From NCBI GenBank assembly GCA_947259195.1, contig CAMYLC010000021.1:1-64000 (forward strand): DNA of 64,000 bases, in the 5' to 3' direction. Below, in pieces: positions 54,377-63,065 of this stretch (the stretch's first letter is position 1; each line of letters begins with the position of its first letter). The DNA comes from Thermoanaerobaculia bacterium. Its GTDB lineage: Bacteria > Acidobacteriota > Thermoanaerobaculia > Multivoradales > JAHEKO01. The notes below the pieces were generated by a model that did not search any database, was not told the origin of the DNA, and saw only the letters and a program-made list of their open reading frames with translations. The translations under genes and the position numbers were made by a program.

Positions 54377-55222
54377 ATGAAGAAGATCGATCGCAGATCC
54401 GGCTCGAGGGCCGGTGTGGGGTTCTGCTTTCTGGTGCTGGCTTGTGTCGGCCTGCGGTCCAATCTTCAGGCAGAGGTTGTTTTCTACGATCCCAACGGAG
54501 AACCGCTACCGTTCGAGACCTTCGAGGAGGTCGAGGACTTCCTGGAGACGGCCGACATCGCGTGGAAAGAGAAGCTCGCGTCGGGGACAAACAAGAAGAA
54601 ACGCAAGGTGATGCTGGAGAAGGGCGGCGTGCAGGCGCACGCCATCCTCCGCACGGGCTACGAGATCAAGGATTCTCCAGGTGGCGGGTTCGTCGATTCT
54701 TGCCATTCCGAGGTCGCGGCCTATCAACTGAGTCGCCTGCTGGGTCTGGAGAGCGTTCCGCCGGCTGTGCGGCGTAAGGGCGGTACCATCCAGATCTGGG
54801 TCGAGAACGCGACGACGGATGCCTCTCGCAGAGAGAAGGGGACCGAGCCGGAGGACCCGACGGCCTTCGAGCAGCAGGTGCAGGTGATGGGGGTGTTCGA
54901 CAATCTGATCGCCAACACGGATCGAAACCCGGGCAACATCCTGATCGATGGAGACGGCAAGGTCTGGCTCATCGACCACACCCGCAGTTTCGCCGGCCAG
55001 ACAGAGCTCAAATACCCCGAGAAGATCACGGGACTTGACCGCGGGGTGTGGGAGCGCCTGCAGGCTTTGTCCGATGCCGCACTCAAAGAGGCCATGCGAC
55101 CCTATCTTCGTCAGTATCAGAACGAGCTGCTGGTGCGCCGCGAGCTCCTCGTGCAGGCGATCCAGAGCCAGATCGACAGCCTAGGCGAAGACGCCGTGCT
55201 TTTCGAGTCGGCTCCCCGCTGA
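54377..55222 (+). CDS. Exported protein-kinase-like protein (FAM20/PI3-4 kinase-like)
   Basis: A 281-residue protein with a signal peptide (FCFLVLACVGL). It has HSEVAAYQLSRLLGLESVPPAVRRK, the catalytic-loop-like NLIANTDRNPGNILID and metal-binding WLIDHTRSF, a pattern shared by secreted FAM20-type and PI3/4-kinase-fold proteins. The usual ATP-binding lysine is not obvious in QAHAILRTG, so activity is uncertain. It follows a low-complexity intergenic block. A GAAGGAG ribosome-binding site precedes the ATG. Confidence 0.72.
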   Translation: MKKIDRRSGSRAGVGFCFLVLACVGLRSNLQAEVVFYDPNGEPLPFETFEEVEDFLETADIAWKEKLASGTNKKKRKVMLEKGGVQAHAILRTGYEIKDSPGGGFVDSCHSEVAAYQLSRLLGLESVPPAVRRKGGTIQIWVENATTDASRREKGTEPEDPTAFEQQVQVMGVFDNLIANTDRNPGNILIDGDGKVWLIDHTRSFAGQTELKYPEKITGLDRGVWERLQALSDAALKEAMRPYLRQYQNELLVRRELLVQAIQSQIDSLGEDAVLFESAPR

Positions 55223-55270
55223 AGCGGTTCCAGCGCACGAGGCAGCCAGGCCTAGTCGTTCGAGAACCCC

Positions 55271-56059
55271 ATGAACCGACGATTCGTCGACTACGACCGG
55301 ATTGCCGAGAGCTACGATCAGCGTTACGCGCTGAATCGATTGGATGGGGTCGCACAAGCTCTCGACGAGAGGGTCAGGCAATCAGCGGCCGAGACGATCC
55401 TGGATGTCGGCTGCGGCACAGGCAGATGGCTATCCGAGTTGGCTCCGATGGCAGGTATCGCCCTGGGGCTGGATCGCTCGTTGGCAATGCTGCTCAGGGT
55501 ACCTGCAAGCAATGGGCGGGAAGCTCTGGTGTGCGCGTCGGGTGACAACATCCCTTTCTGCGATTCCTCTGTCGACTTCGTCTCCTGTGTCAACGTGATC
55601 CACCACCTGGCTGTCCCCTCATCCTTTGTCTCTGATGCGGTCCGACTGCTGCGATCCAAAGGTACACTCGCAGTCGTTGGCCTGGATCCGCATCAGGAGC
55701 GAGATCGCTGGTATCTATACGACTACTTCCCGGAAGCCCGAGACCTCGATCTTCAACGCTATCCCTCCGCCGACCAGCTGCGGACATGGATGACCGCTTC
55801 AGGTCTCGAAGGCATCGAGACAGTCGAGGTCGAGCGAATCCAGAGGCGATTCACCGGCGGCGAGATCCTCGAAGACTACTTTCTTCAGCGCAAGGCCAGC
55901 TCTCAACTGGCAATCCTGTCCGATGAGGCGTGGGCACAGGGTCTCCATCGGATCCGCCGGGCCATCCAGGAAGGGGAGGACCAGCGAAAACCCCCGGTTT
56001 TCGAGGTGGACCTGGCCCTGTTCCTGGTATGCGGCTGGAAGCTTCCTGCCCAGAGCTAG
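55271..56059 (+). CDS. Class I SAM-dependent methyltransferase
   Basis: A 262-residue methyltransferase. The SAM motif is ILDVGCGTGRWLSELA (about residues 43-58), followed by an acidic strand GLDRSLAML, and motifs IPFCDSSVDFVSCVNVIHHL and LLRSKGTLAVVGLD. The fold matches UbiE/methyltransferase-11 enzymes. The C-terminal region is unusual for small-molecule enzymes and may recognise a larger acceptor. The substrate is unknown. It lies 48 bases after the kinase-like gene and 18 before the large kinase gene. Confidence 0.8.
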   Translation: MNRRFVDYDRIAESYDQRYALNRLDGVAQALDERVRQSAAETILDVGCGTGRWLSELAPMAGIALGLDRSLAMLLRVPASNGREALVCASGDNIPFCDSSVDFVSCVNVIHHLAVPSSFVSDAVRLLRSKGTLAVVGLDPHQERDRWYLYDYFPEARDLDLQRYPSADQLRTWMTASGLEGIETVEVERIQRRFTGGEILEDYFLQRKASSQLAILSDEAWAQGLHRIRRAIQEGEDQRKPPVFEVDLALFLVCGWKLPAQS

Positions 56060-56077
56060 AATGGCAGGTGGCCGCCG

Positions 56078-59000
56078 ATGATCGGAAAGACCGTCACCCA
56101 CTACGAGATTCAGTCCCAGCTGGGTGCTGGAGGCATGGGAGTCGTCTACAAGGCAAAGGACCTTCGGCTGGACCGTCTGGTGGCTCTCAAGTTTCTGCCT
56201 CCTCAGTTCGCCTCCACCGAGGCGCTCAAGAGGCGATTCGTCAATGAAGCGCGGGCTGCCTCGGCGCTCGATCACATCAACATCTGCACCATCCATGAGA
56301 TCGACGAGAGCGAGGATGGCCAGCTCTTCATCGTCATGGCCCTGTACCAGGGTGAGAGCCTGCAGGAGAGGATCCGTCGGGGGCCACTTTCTCCTGCCGA
56401 GACGCTGGATATCGGCATCCAGGTGACCGAGGGCCTATCGGCCGCTCACGAGAGAGGGATTCTGCATCGGGACATCAAACCCGGGAACATCTTCATTACC
56501 GATCGCCAAACGGTGAAGGTCCTGGACTTCGGACTGGCGAAGGTGTCGGGAGCCACCAAGATCACCCGTTCAGGAACCTCGATGGGCACATTGAGCTATA
56601 TGCCGCCTGAGCAGCTTCGCGGCGAAGACGCAGATCCACGCTCGGATCTGTTCTCCCTCGGTGCGGTCCTCTACGAAATGTTGGTTGGTGAGCCCGCTTT
56701 CGGTGGAGACAACGAAGGCGCGGTGTTGAACCGTGTGTTGAATCAGGAGCCCGCACCACCCTCGAGTCGGCGGCCGGGCATCGCACCGGGTTTCGATCGA
56801 CTCGTCGGCAGGGCTCTCGCCAAGGATCCCGACCATCGCTATCCGACGGCCGTGGACCTGAGATCCGACCTCGAGGCGCTCCAGGTCGAGGCCGCGGATT
56901 CCGATGACCAACCCACCCTGCTCGAGGTTCCCGGCGGACCGCCCTCGATTGCCTCATCTGAAGCAAGCAGGGACCTCAACACCATCGCCGTGCTCGAGTT
57001 CACCAATGTCTCTGGAGACTCGGAGGCCGAGTGGCTGAGCGGCGGTATCGCCGAGTCGGTGACTGCGGACCTCAAGAAGGTCGGCTCGCTCAGGGTGGTG
57101 GATCGAAGAAGGGTGATGCAGACGCTCGCCTCAGTGCCGAATGGAATGGCGGGCGACGAGGACCTAGCTAACGCGGGTAGGTTCCTTGGATCTCGATGGC
57201 TTGTCAGCGGTAGCTTCCAGAAGATGGGAGACAGGCTACGAGTGACCGCCCAATGCCTGGATGTGGCAAGCCAGGCAGTGAAAGCGTCGATCAAGCTGGA
57301 CGGAACCATGCAGGAGATCTTCAGCCTCCAGGACAAGATCATCACCGCCATGATGGAGGCTCTCGGGGTTCGGATCAGTGAGTCCGAAGCCCTGGAGATC
57401 GAACGTCCCGAAACCTTGGACCTGGAGGCGTACGAGTACTGCGCCAAAGCGCGACAACTCATCTACAGGATGGGCAAGGAAGATCTGGAGCTGGCTCGGC
57501 AGTTCCTGGAAAAGGCGCTGGCGTTGGATCCCGACTACGCGATGGCCCACTCTTCGCTCGGTCAGCTGCACTCCATGCATTTCATTGCCACTACCGAGCA
57601 ATCCGATCTCGAGCGCAGCATGGAGGCGCTCGAGCGCGCCGTGCAGCTCGATCCAGAGCTTGGAGACCCCCATCTCTGGTTGACCTACGTCTACGCCCGC
57701 GAGAATCGATTCAACGAGGCGCTGAGAAGTGGTCGGCGGGCCTTGGAGCTCGAGCCCGACAACCCCATGGCCCACTACTTCCTGGGCGTTTCACTGTGGC
57801 TTCGGGCCATTCTCGATCACCAGACAGAGGGCTATGAGGAGGCAACAAGACACCTCCGACGAACCACTGAAGTGCTTCCCAAGTACCAGTCGGCTTATCA
57901 GGTACTGGCGGATATCTGCAGTCGTCGCGGTGAGTACGAAGAGGCTGAACGGTACCTGAAGACCGCGATGCAGATCGAAGAGTCGGGGGAATTCGACATG
58001 GCGAGGTTCGTCGGCTCGCTTGCCCACATGGGACAGCTGGCGCTGCGGCGAGGGGACCTGGACGCAGCCGAGGATCTATACCTCAGACAGCTGAAGCTCA
58101 TTGAGGCGACCGATCACGTCTATAGCCCTTCCTACGGTGCCATGACTCTCTGTTTTCTGGGCGAGATTGCCGAAAGACGGCACCAACACGACTCGGCGCT
58201 CGACCACTTTCGGCAGGCCTCCTCTCAGATCTCGACGACTCCCAGGTCCCTGGGAATCGGCTGGGTAGAGATCCGGGCTCGCCTCGGACGAGCGCGGCTC
58301 TTGCGGAGTTTGGATATGCGCCGAGAGGAGGATCAAAGCCTGCAGCAAGCGCTCGCGCTGTTCCAGGGTCGTGAGGGCTACGATTTCAGCGGCCTCTTCC
58401 TACACGGTGACGGGGAATTCTGGGCCGATCTGGCGGCCTATCAGGTGTCGGCCAGCCGTTCCAAGGAGGCCCTTGCCTCGTTGGAAAAGGCAGTCGAAAC
58501 TGGCTGGCTGGAGACCGCCCGACTGAAGTGGGATCCGGACCTTCGGCAGCTGCAGAGCGATTCTGATGCACACACAAGGATCGAGAAGATCCTGGCCCGA
58601 CGCCAGGAGACAGGTCGACCAAACCACCCATCTCCCGTGTACGAGCTGTTTGGTGAGTCTCGGAAAGGCGGTGAGACCACCCCAGCTCGCGACGCAACCA
58701 GGCCACTGAAGGGTATCGAGGCCCCACCCCGACCTGAATCTCGATCGAGACACTGGTTGATGGTGATCGCTGCAGTGGCTGTGCTCGTCGTCTGCGGTAT
58801 CGCGACTCGCCGATGGATTCGAGATCGACACGAGGCAACGGAAACCAGTGAGACTGCCGTGGTTCGTTCTGGGGAGACATCGGAGCCGGCGGCGAAGCTC
58901 GTAGCCAGGCGGGTTCTGGTGGCGCCTTTCGAGAATCGTACGGGCGATCCTTCGCTGAGTAGCCTGGGCCTCATGGCCTCTGACTGGATTACACGCGGAC

Positions 59001-60529
59001 TCGCCCAGACCGGGTTGGTGGAAGCGGTGTCGCCGATCACGGCTGTCAGCTCCGCCCGCTTTGTCGCGCAGGAAGCTGGAGCGACAGACGAACGAGAGAG
59101 GATAGCGGCTCTGGCAGCAGAGACCGGTGCCGGTACCGTGGTTACTGGAGCCATCTACCGTCAAGGCGAGGAGATTCTGATTGCAGCCCAGGTCACCGAT
59201 ACGATCACAATGCACCTCCTCGGCGCTCTGGAGCCGAGTCGCGCACCGGTCGGAGAGCCCTTGGTCGCCGTCGAGAATCTGCAATCGCGGATCATGGCCT
59301 CGGTGGCAACTCGTCTGGATTCGCGACTCGCCTCGCTCGCGAGACCCTCTGACTTGCCCAATTACGAGGCCTACAACGAGTACTCCCAGGGGCTGGAGCG
59401 ATTCATTCTTCTGGACTTCAGGGGTGCAGCGAACCGCTGGACGAGGGCCAACGCAATGGACTCGTCTTTCATTCGTCCGCTGCTACTCGCTGCCATGGCC
59501 TACCTCAATCTCTCAGAGTGGGAGATGGCTTACGGACTCGTTCAGAAGGTGGTACCCCATCGCAGCTCCCTGTCGGTGTTGGATCAACTTCTCTTGGATC
59601 GACTCGTGTCCACCTTCGAGCAAGACTTTGAAGGGGCTCTTGCGGCAATGCGTCGCTCGGCAGAGCTGAATCCCCAGGGCCCCGGAGCCTTCGATGCAGG
59701 AGCTTTGGCCCTGATCACGAATCGTCCTCGCGAGGCAGTAGAGCGGCTCGAAGCCATCGACTTCGAGCGAGGGTTCTACCGAGGATTTGCTCCCTACTGG
59801 CACTTTCTAACGGAGGCTTATCACCTTCTCGGAGATCATGCAGAGGAGATCGAGAGGGCGCGCCGGGCTCGGGAGCTATACCCGAGTAATCTGTCCGCCG
59901 TCTGGTGGGAGGCACGAGCGCGTGTCGCCTTGGGTGATTTCGAGACAGTCAGGGACCTGATAGGAGTAGACCGTGGCTACGGCGTGTTCGACAAGACAGC
60001 CGGCTCTGTGAGGATCGCGTCTGCCGGTGAGCTGGAGGCCCACGGCTATCCGGAAGAGGCAGTGGAGATCGCGGAAGCAGCGGTGGACTGGTACAACGTC
60101 CGCCTCGAGACCGAAGGAGCAGATCGTGTAGCGCGCGCCGGCAGAGCCGAAGCCCTATTTGCAGGGGGAAGGTGGAAGGAGGCCGAAGAAGAGTTTGTGA
60201 AGCTCGCCGCGGACGACCCCGACGACCTGACCACCAGGGGTTACCTGGGTTTACTGGCGGCAGGCCGGGGTGACAGCGTCACTGCCCAGGAAGTCTCGAG
60301 CTGGTTCGAACAGTTGGACCGACCCTACCTGTGGGGAGCGCCCTACTACTGGCGAGCGGCCATCGCAGCCTGGAGTGGAGACATGGACCGTGCACTGCAG
60401 CTATTCCGCGATTCAGCGGCTCACGGCCGGGCTCTGGCCGGCGCGGTCCCTCCTCCCCATTCCGACCTTGTTCTGCGGCCGCTCTGGGACTACCCGCCGT
60501 TCCAGAAGTTCATCAAGCCGAAAGGGTAG
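56078..60529 (+). CDS. Ser/Thr protein kinase with duplicated TolB/FlgO-like and TPR modules
   Basis: A 1483-residue protein. The kinase domain (about 8-275) is complete: glycine loop LGAGGMG (15-21), Lys in VALKFL (K38), HRDIKPGN (130-137) and DFG (150-152). A TolB/FlgO-like domain follows (IAVLEFTNVSGDSE, about 300-440), then TPRs (about 445-870). One membrane helix lies near 892-911. A second TolB-like domain (VLVAPFENRTGDP, about 943-1090) and a second TPR array (about 1100-1480) follow. The N-terminus lies in the cytoplasm and the C-terminal module probably outside. Kinases usually carry one such module after the membrane segment; this one has a full extra copy before it. It may be cotranscribed with the methyltransferase. 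Confidence 0.85.
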   Translation: MIGKTVTHYEIQSQLGAGGMGVVYKAKDLRLDRLVALKFLPPQFASTEALKRRFVNEARAASALDHINICTIHEIDESEDGQLFIVMALYQGESLQERIRRGPLSPAETLDIGIQVTEGLSAAHERGILHRDIKPGNIFITDRQTVKVLDFGLAKVSGATKITRSGTSMGTLSYMPPEQLRGEDADPRSDLFSLGAVLYEMLVGEPAFGGDNEGAVLNRVLNQEPAPPSSRRPGIAPGFDRLVGRALAKDPDHRYPTAVDLRSDLEALQVEAADSDDQPTLLEVPGGPPSIASSEASRDLNTIAVLEFTNVSGDSEAEWLSGGIAESVTADLKKVGSLRVVDRRRVMQTLASVPNGMAGDEDLANAGRFLGSRWLVSGSFQKMGDRLRVTAQCLDVASQAVKASIKLDGTMQEIFSLQDKIITAMMEALGVRISESEALEIERPETLDLEAYEYCAKARQLIYRMGKEDLELARQFLEKALALDPDYAMAHSSLGQLHSMHFIATTEQSDLERSMEALERAVQLDPELGDPHLWLTYVYARENRFNEALRSGRRALELEPDNPMAHYFLGVSLWLRAILDHQTEGYEEATRHLRRTTEVLPKYQSAYQVLADICSRRGEYEEAERYLKTAMQIEESGEFDMARFVGSLAHMGQLALRRGDLDAAEDLYLRQLKLIEATDHVYSPSYGAMTLCFLGEIAERRHQHDSALDHFRQASSQISTTPRSLGIGWVEIRARLGRARLLRSLDMRREEDQSLQQALALFQGREGYDFSGLFLHGDGEFWADLAAYQVSASRSKEALASLEKAVETGWLETARLKWDPDLRQLQSDSDAHTRIEKILARRQETGRPNHPSPVYELFGESRKGGETTPARDATRPLKGIEAPPRPESRSRHWLMVIAAVAVLVVCGIATRRWIRDRHEATETSETAVVRSGETSEPAAKLVARRVLVAPFENRTGDPSLSSLGLMASDWITRGLAQTGLVEAVSPITAVSSARFVAQEAGATDERERIAALAAETGAGTVVTGAIYRQGEEILIAAQVTDTITMHLLGALEPSRAPVGEPLVAVENLQSRIMASVATRLDSRLASLARPSDLPNYEAYNEYSQGLERFILLDFRGAANRWTRANAMDSSFIRPLLLAAMAYLNLSEWEMAYGLVQKVVPHRSSLSVLDQLLLDRLVSTFEQDFEGALAAMRRSAELNPQGPGAFDAGALALITNRPREAVERLEAIDFERGFYRGFAPYWHFLTEAYHLLGDHAEEIERARRARELYPSNLSAVWWEARARVALGDFETVRDLIGVDRGYGVFDKTAGSVRIASAGELEAHGYPEEAVEIAEAAVDWYNVRLETEGADRVARAGRAEALFAGGRWKEAEEEFVKLAADDPDDLTTRGYLGLLAAGRGDSVTAQEVSSWFEQLDRPYLWGAPYYWRAAIAAWSGDMDRALQLFRDSAAHGRALAGAVPPPHSDLVLRPLWDYPPFQKFIKPKG

Positions 60530-60562
60530 TGGGGCAGAGGAGTGTCGAGGGTTCGCTGAGAG

Positions 60563-61567
60563 TCAAGTGTCCGTGGTTTCAGTGGCTTTTGCCAATGCGG
60601 CTGCTGTGTCCTTGGCGGGCCTCTTCAAGAAGCGCTGGCGGTGGAACTCGATATCGGTGAGCCACTGCATGCAGCTCCCCGATCCACTGGCGTAGCCGAC
60701 CATCTCGCCGAGACCATCAAAGGCCAGCAGCACCATCAGCGTCGGGAGAACTCGCAGCAAGAGACCCGACCGGCCGGAGTTGACGAGGGTTCGGGCTAAG
60801 CGCCAAGACCGGACCAGGGGAATCAAGGGCGAAGCCAAAGTGTAGAGGAGACGCTTTGCGAACGACCAACCACGAGCCCGGTTTGCGGCGAACAGGCGGC
60901 CACCGCAGAAACGTAGCTTGATGGAGGGTCGGAAGAGCGTGAAGTTGAGGTGAATCATGCCGGCTTTTGGCTCGAGGTAGAATCGCTGCCCGCGGTCCGC
61001 TAGATCCCACTGCATGGCGCTCTCTGCTTCCAAAATGTCAGGTAGGCGGTCGCCATAGGTCAGTAGGAGGTCTTTCTTGTAGCTGCTGTTGTGGCCCCCG
61101 ATGTGGTGGATCTCGCCTCCTCTCTCGGGGTCGATCCAGTCGCCGTACTCGATGATGAAGTTGGCCCAGGAGAGGATGCTCTCTGGGTTGGCGTTCGAAA
61201 ACAGCGCTCCCACACCTCCCCAGGGCTCGGCATGCCTTGCAATGAGCGCCTCGGCCCATCCGCGGGCCGGAAAGCAGTGATCCTCGGTCAGGGCGACGAT
61301 CGGTGCCGAGGCCGCTCTGATTCCGGCGGCCCGCATCTCAGAGGAGGAGTCCGTCCTGTCCGCTTCGATGAATTGCCATCGGGCGAAGTCGGAGAAATCC
61401 TCTGGATCCAAATCGGTGCCCATGGAGCGTGGGCCGACAACGACGATCTCCAGTTGGTCGCGAACGGTTTGTCGGCGAAGAGCTGTGGCTGTCGTCCGGA
61501 TGGTCTCGAAGGAGTCCGGGGAGATCATCACTACAGACAGTACAGTTTCCTTTTGGCTCTCAGTCAT
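60563..61567 (-). CDS. Family 2 glycosyltransferase
   Basis: A 334-residue GT-A-type protein. The N-terminus has SVVMISPDSFETIRTTATALRRQ, the acidic region is IVALTEDHCFPARGW (the likely DxD-equivalent is EDH), and a hydrophobic C-terminal stretch (LVRSWRLARTLVNSG and beyond) suggests membrane association. Donor and acceptor are unknown. The start is ATG 61567, with GGAGAG just upstream; an earlier in-frame start is less convincing. It converges with the large kinase gene. Confidence 0.78.
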   Translation of the reverse strand: MTESQKETVLSVVMISPDSFETIRTTATALRRQTVRDQLEIVVVGPRSMGTDLDPEDFSDFARWQFIEADRTDSSSEMRAAGIRAASAPIVALTEDHCFPARGWAEALIARHAEPWGGVGALFSNANPESILSWANFIIEYGDWIDPERGGEIHHIGGHNSSYKKDLLLTYGDRLPDILEAESAMQWDLADRGQRFYLEPKAGMIHLNFTLFRPSIKLRFCGGRLFAANRARGWSFAKRLLYTLASPLIPLVRSWRLARTLVNSGRSGLLLRVLPTLMVLLAFDGLGEMVGYASGSGSCMQWLTDIEFHRQRFLKRPAKDTAAALAKATETTDT

Positions 61568-61759
61568 GGCTCTCCGGTCAGATCCAGGGCGAGCGCGGCG
61601 GGGCACCGCACCCCTGCGGCACGCTCGTATCCGACACTCATCACCCTGTACAATCGCCGCAACTTTCGGGGATTGATGTGGCAGCCGCATTATGGGGCAG
61701 ACAGTCATGAGCGGCAAGCAGGAACCGGAACGGGACGCGGGACAGCCGGAGTAGGATGA

Positions 61760-62989
61760 ATGTCAATCAGGATCAAAGCAGCTTTGTGGGTACGGCAGAC
61801 GATTGCGTTGGGTCTGCTGGGTGTGGCTTTGGTCTCTTGCTCTCCGGCCGAAGAGGAACCTCTTGTCGAGTCCTCGAATCCTCTGTTTGTGGATCCGACA
61901 TCCCGGGATTTCTCTGGCAATCCGGAGCTACTGGAGAGGATTGTCGAGAGCCCCCACGGCTATCTTCGATTCATCAATATCCAGTTCACGGAAGAGGTGT
62001 GTCGACAGTTCGCGGACAGCCTGTCCCAGTACCCTCCCTTCAACCTGCATGGCGATGCCCACCTGGAGCAGTATGCGGTGACCGATCTGGGTCGTGGGCT
62101 GACCGATTTCGACGACTCCTCCAGTGGACCGGCTGTCGTGGATCTGGTGCGGCTTGGCGTCTCGTTGCGACTGGCCGTCGCCGCCCATGGATGGAACGAT
62201 CGGGCCGATGAGCTGTTCGAGGTATTCTTGAGCGGCTATCGGGCCGCGCTGGACGACTCGTCGACGGTGGCACCCGAGCCGGCCGTCGTGGCGCGCCTGC
62301 AGGACGATTTCGAGTATGACCGACGCAAGTACTTCGAGTGGGTCGAGGGGATCTCGGATCCAGTTCCCGAATCGGAGCAGGTCGAGCTTGTGGAGGCCAT
62401 GCGGCACTACTTCGACAACCTGCGGGCCCAGTATCCGAGCCTGGATGCCGACTTTCTGAAGGTGGAGCGTGTCGGTTATCTCAAGCTGGGGATCGGCAGC
62501 GCGTTGGACACCAAGTACCTGGTCCAGATCCGTGGTGAGAGCGATGCCATCACAGACGACCTGGTGCTCGAGCTTAAGCAGGTTCGCGATCTGGCTGGTA
62601 TCGAGTGTGTTGCGGCGGGTCTGGGGTCGGACCCCTACCGGATCCTGGTTGGCCAGTCCATCGCCTATCAGCCCTATTCCATGCTGGGCTACGTGTACTT
62701 TCGCGATGCATCCTTCTGGGCTCACGCCTGGGTCGACAACTACCGAGAGTTGGATATCGACAGGTCGATCGAAACGATTGAAGAGCTTCGGGACGTGGCC
62801 TACGACGTCGGGGTGCAGTTGGGGCTAGGACATCCCAACCAGTACAAGGCGGCATTGGCGCTGCAGCTTCGCCGCGAGCAGATTCGCCTGCTGGATCGAG
62901 ACGAAGCCCAGATCAAGGAAGCTTCCAGAGCGCTCGCCGAGCAAGTAGAGCGGGCTTGGAGCGACTTCGCCTCACGGTCCCGCCTTTAG
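61760..62989 (+). CDS. DUF2252 lipoprotein
   Basis: A 409-residue protein with a lipoprotein signal (ALGLLGVALVSC, lipobox cysteine at about 27). The rest matches DUF2252: FNLHGDAHLEQY and LTDFDDSSSGPAVVDLVRLGVSL, YKAALALQLRREQI at the C-terminus. DUF2252 proteins share a distant kinase/aminoglycoside-phosphotransferase-like fold; their function is not established. The envelope location would be unusual for an ATP-dependent enzyme. A GGAGTAGG ribosome-binding site precedes the ATG. Confidence 0.8.
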   Translation: MSIRIKAALWVRQTIALGLLGVALVSCSPAEEEPLVESSNPLFVDPTSRDFSGNPELLERIVESPHGYLRFINIQFTEEVCRQFADSLSQYPPFNLHGDAHLEQYAVTDLGRGLTDFDDSSSGPAVVDLVRLGVSLRLAVAAHGWNDRADELFEVFLSGYRAALDDSSTVAPEPAVVARLQDDFEYDRRKYFEWVEGISDPVPESEQVELVEAMRHYFDNLRAQYPSLDADFLKVERVGYLKLGIGSALDTKYLVQIRGESDAITDDLVLELKQVRDLAGIECVAAGLGSDPYRILVGQSIAYQPYSMLGYVYFRDASFWAHAWVDNYRELDIDRSIETIEELRDVAYDVGVQLGLGHPNQYKAALALQLRREQIRLLDRDEAQIKEASRALAEQVERAWSDFASRSRL

Positions 62990-62993
62990 CCTC

Positions 62994-63012
62994 CTAGTCG
63001 TTCGACGAGTAG
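62994..63012. terminator. Small hairpin in the convergent gap
   Basis: CTAGTCGT (62994-63001) pairs with ACGAGTAG (63005-63012) apart from one mismatch, with a 3-base loop. It sits between two convergent genes. No T-tract is present, so termination is only a possibility. Confidence 0.2.
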
Positions 63013-63065
63013 ACGGAGCAGGGAGGGACTGATTCCTCGTCGATATCCGGGTCGTTGGTCCCGAG

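Noticed and set aside
56078..60529. Two separate kinase genes joined by a frame error
   Set aside because: The frame is continuous, and only one kinase domain is present; the second half starts with a membrane helix and a TolB-like domain.
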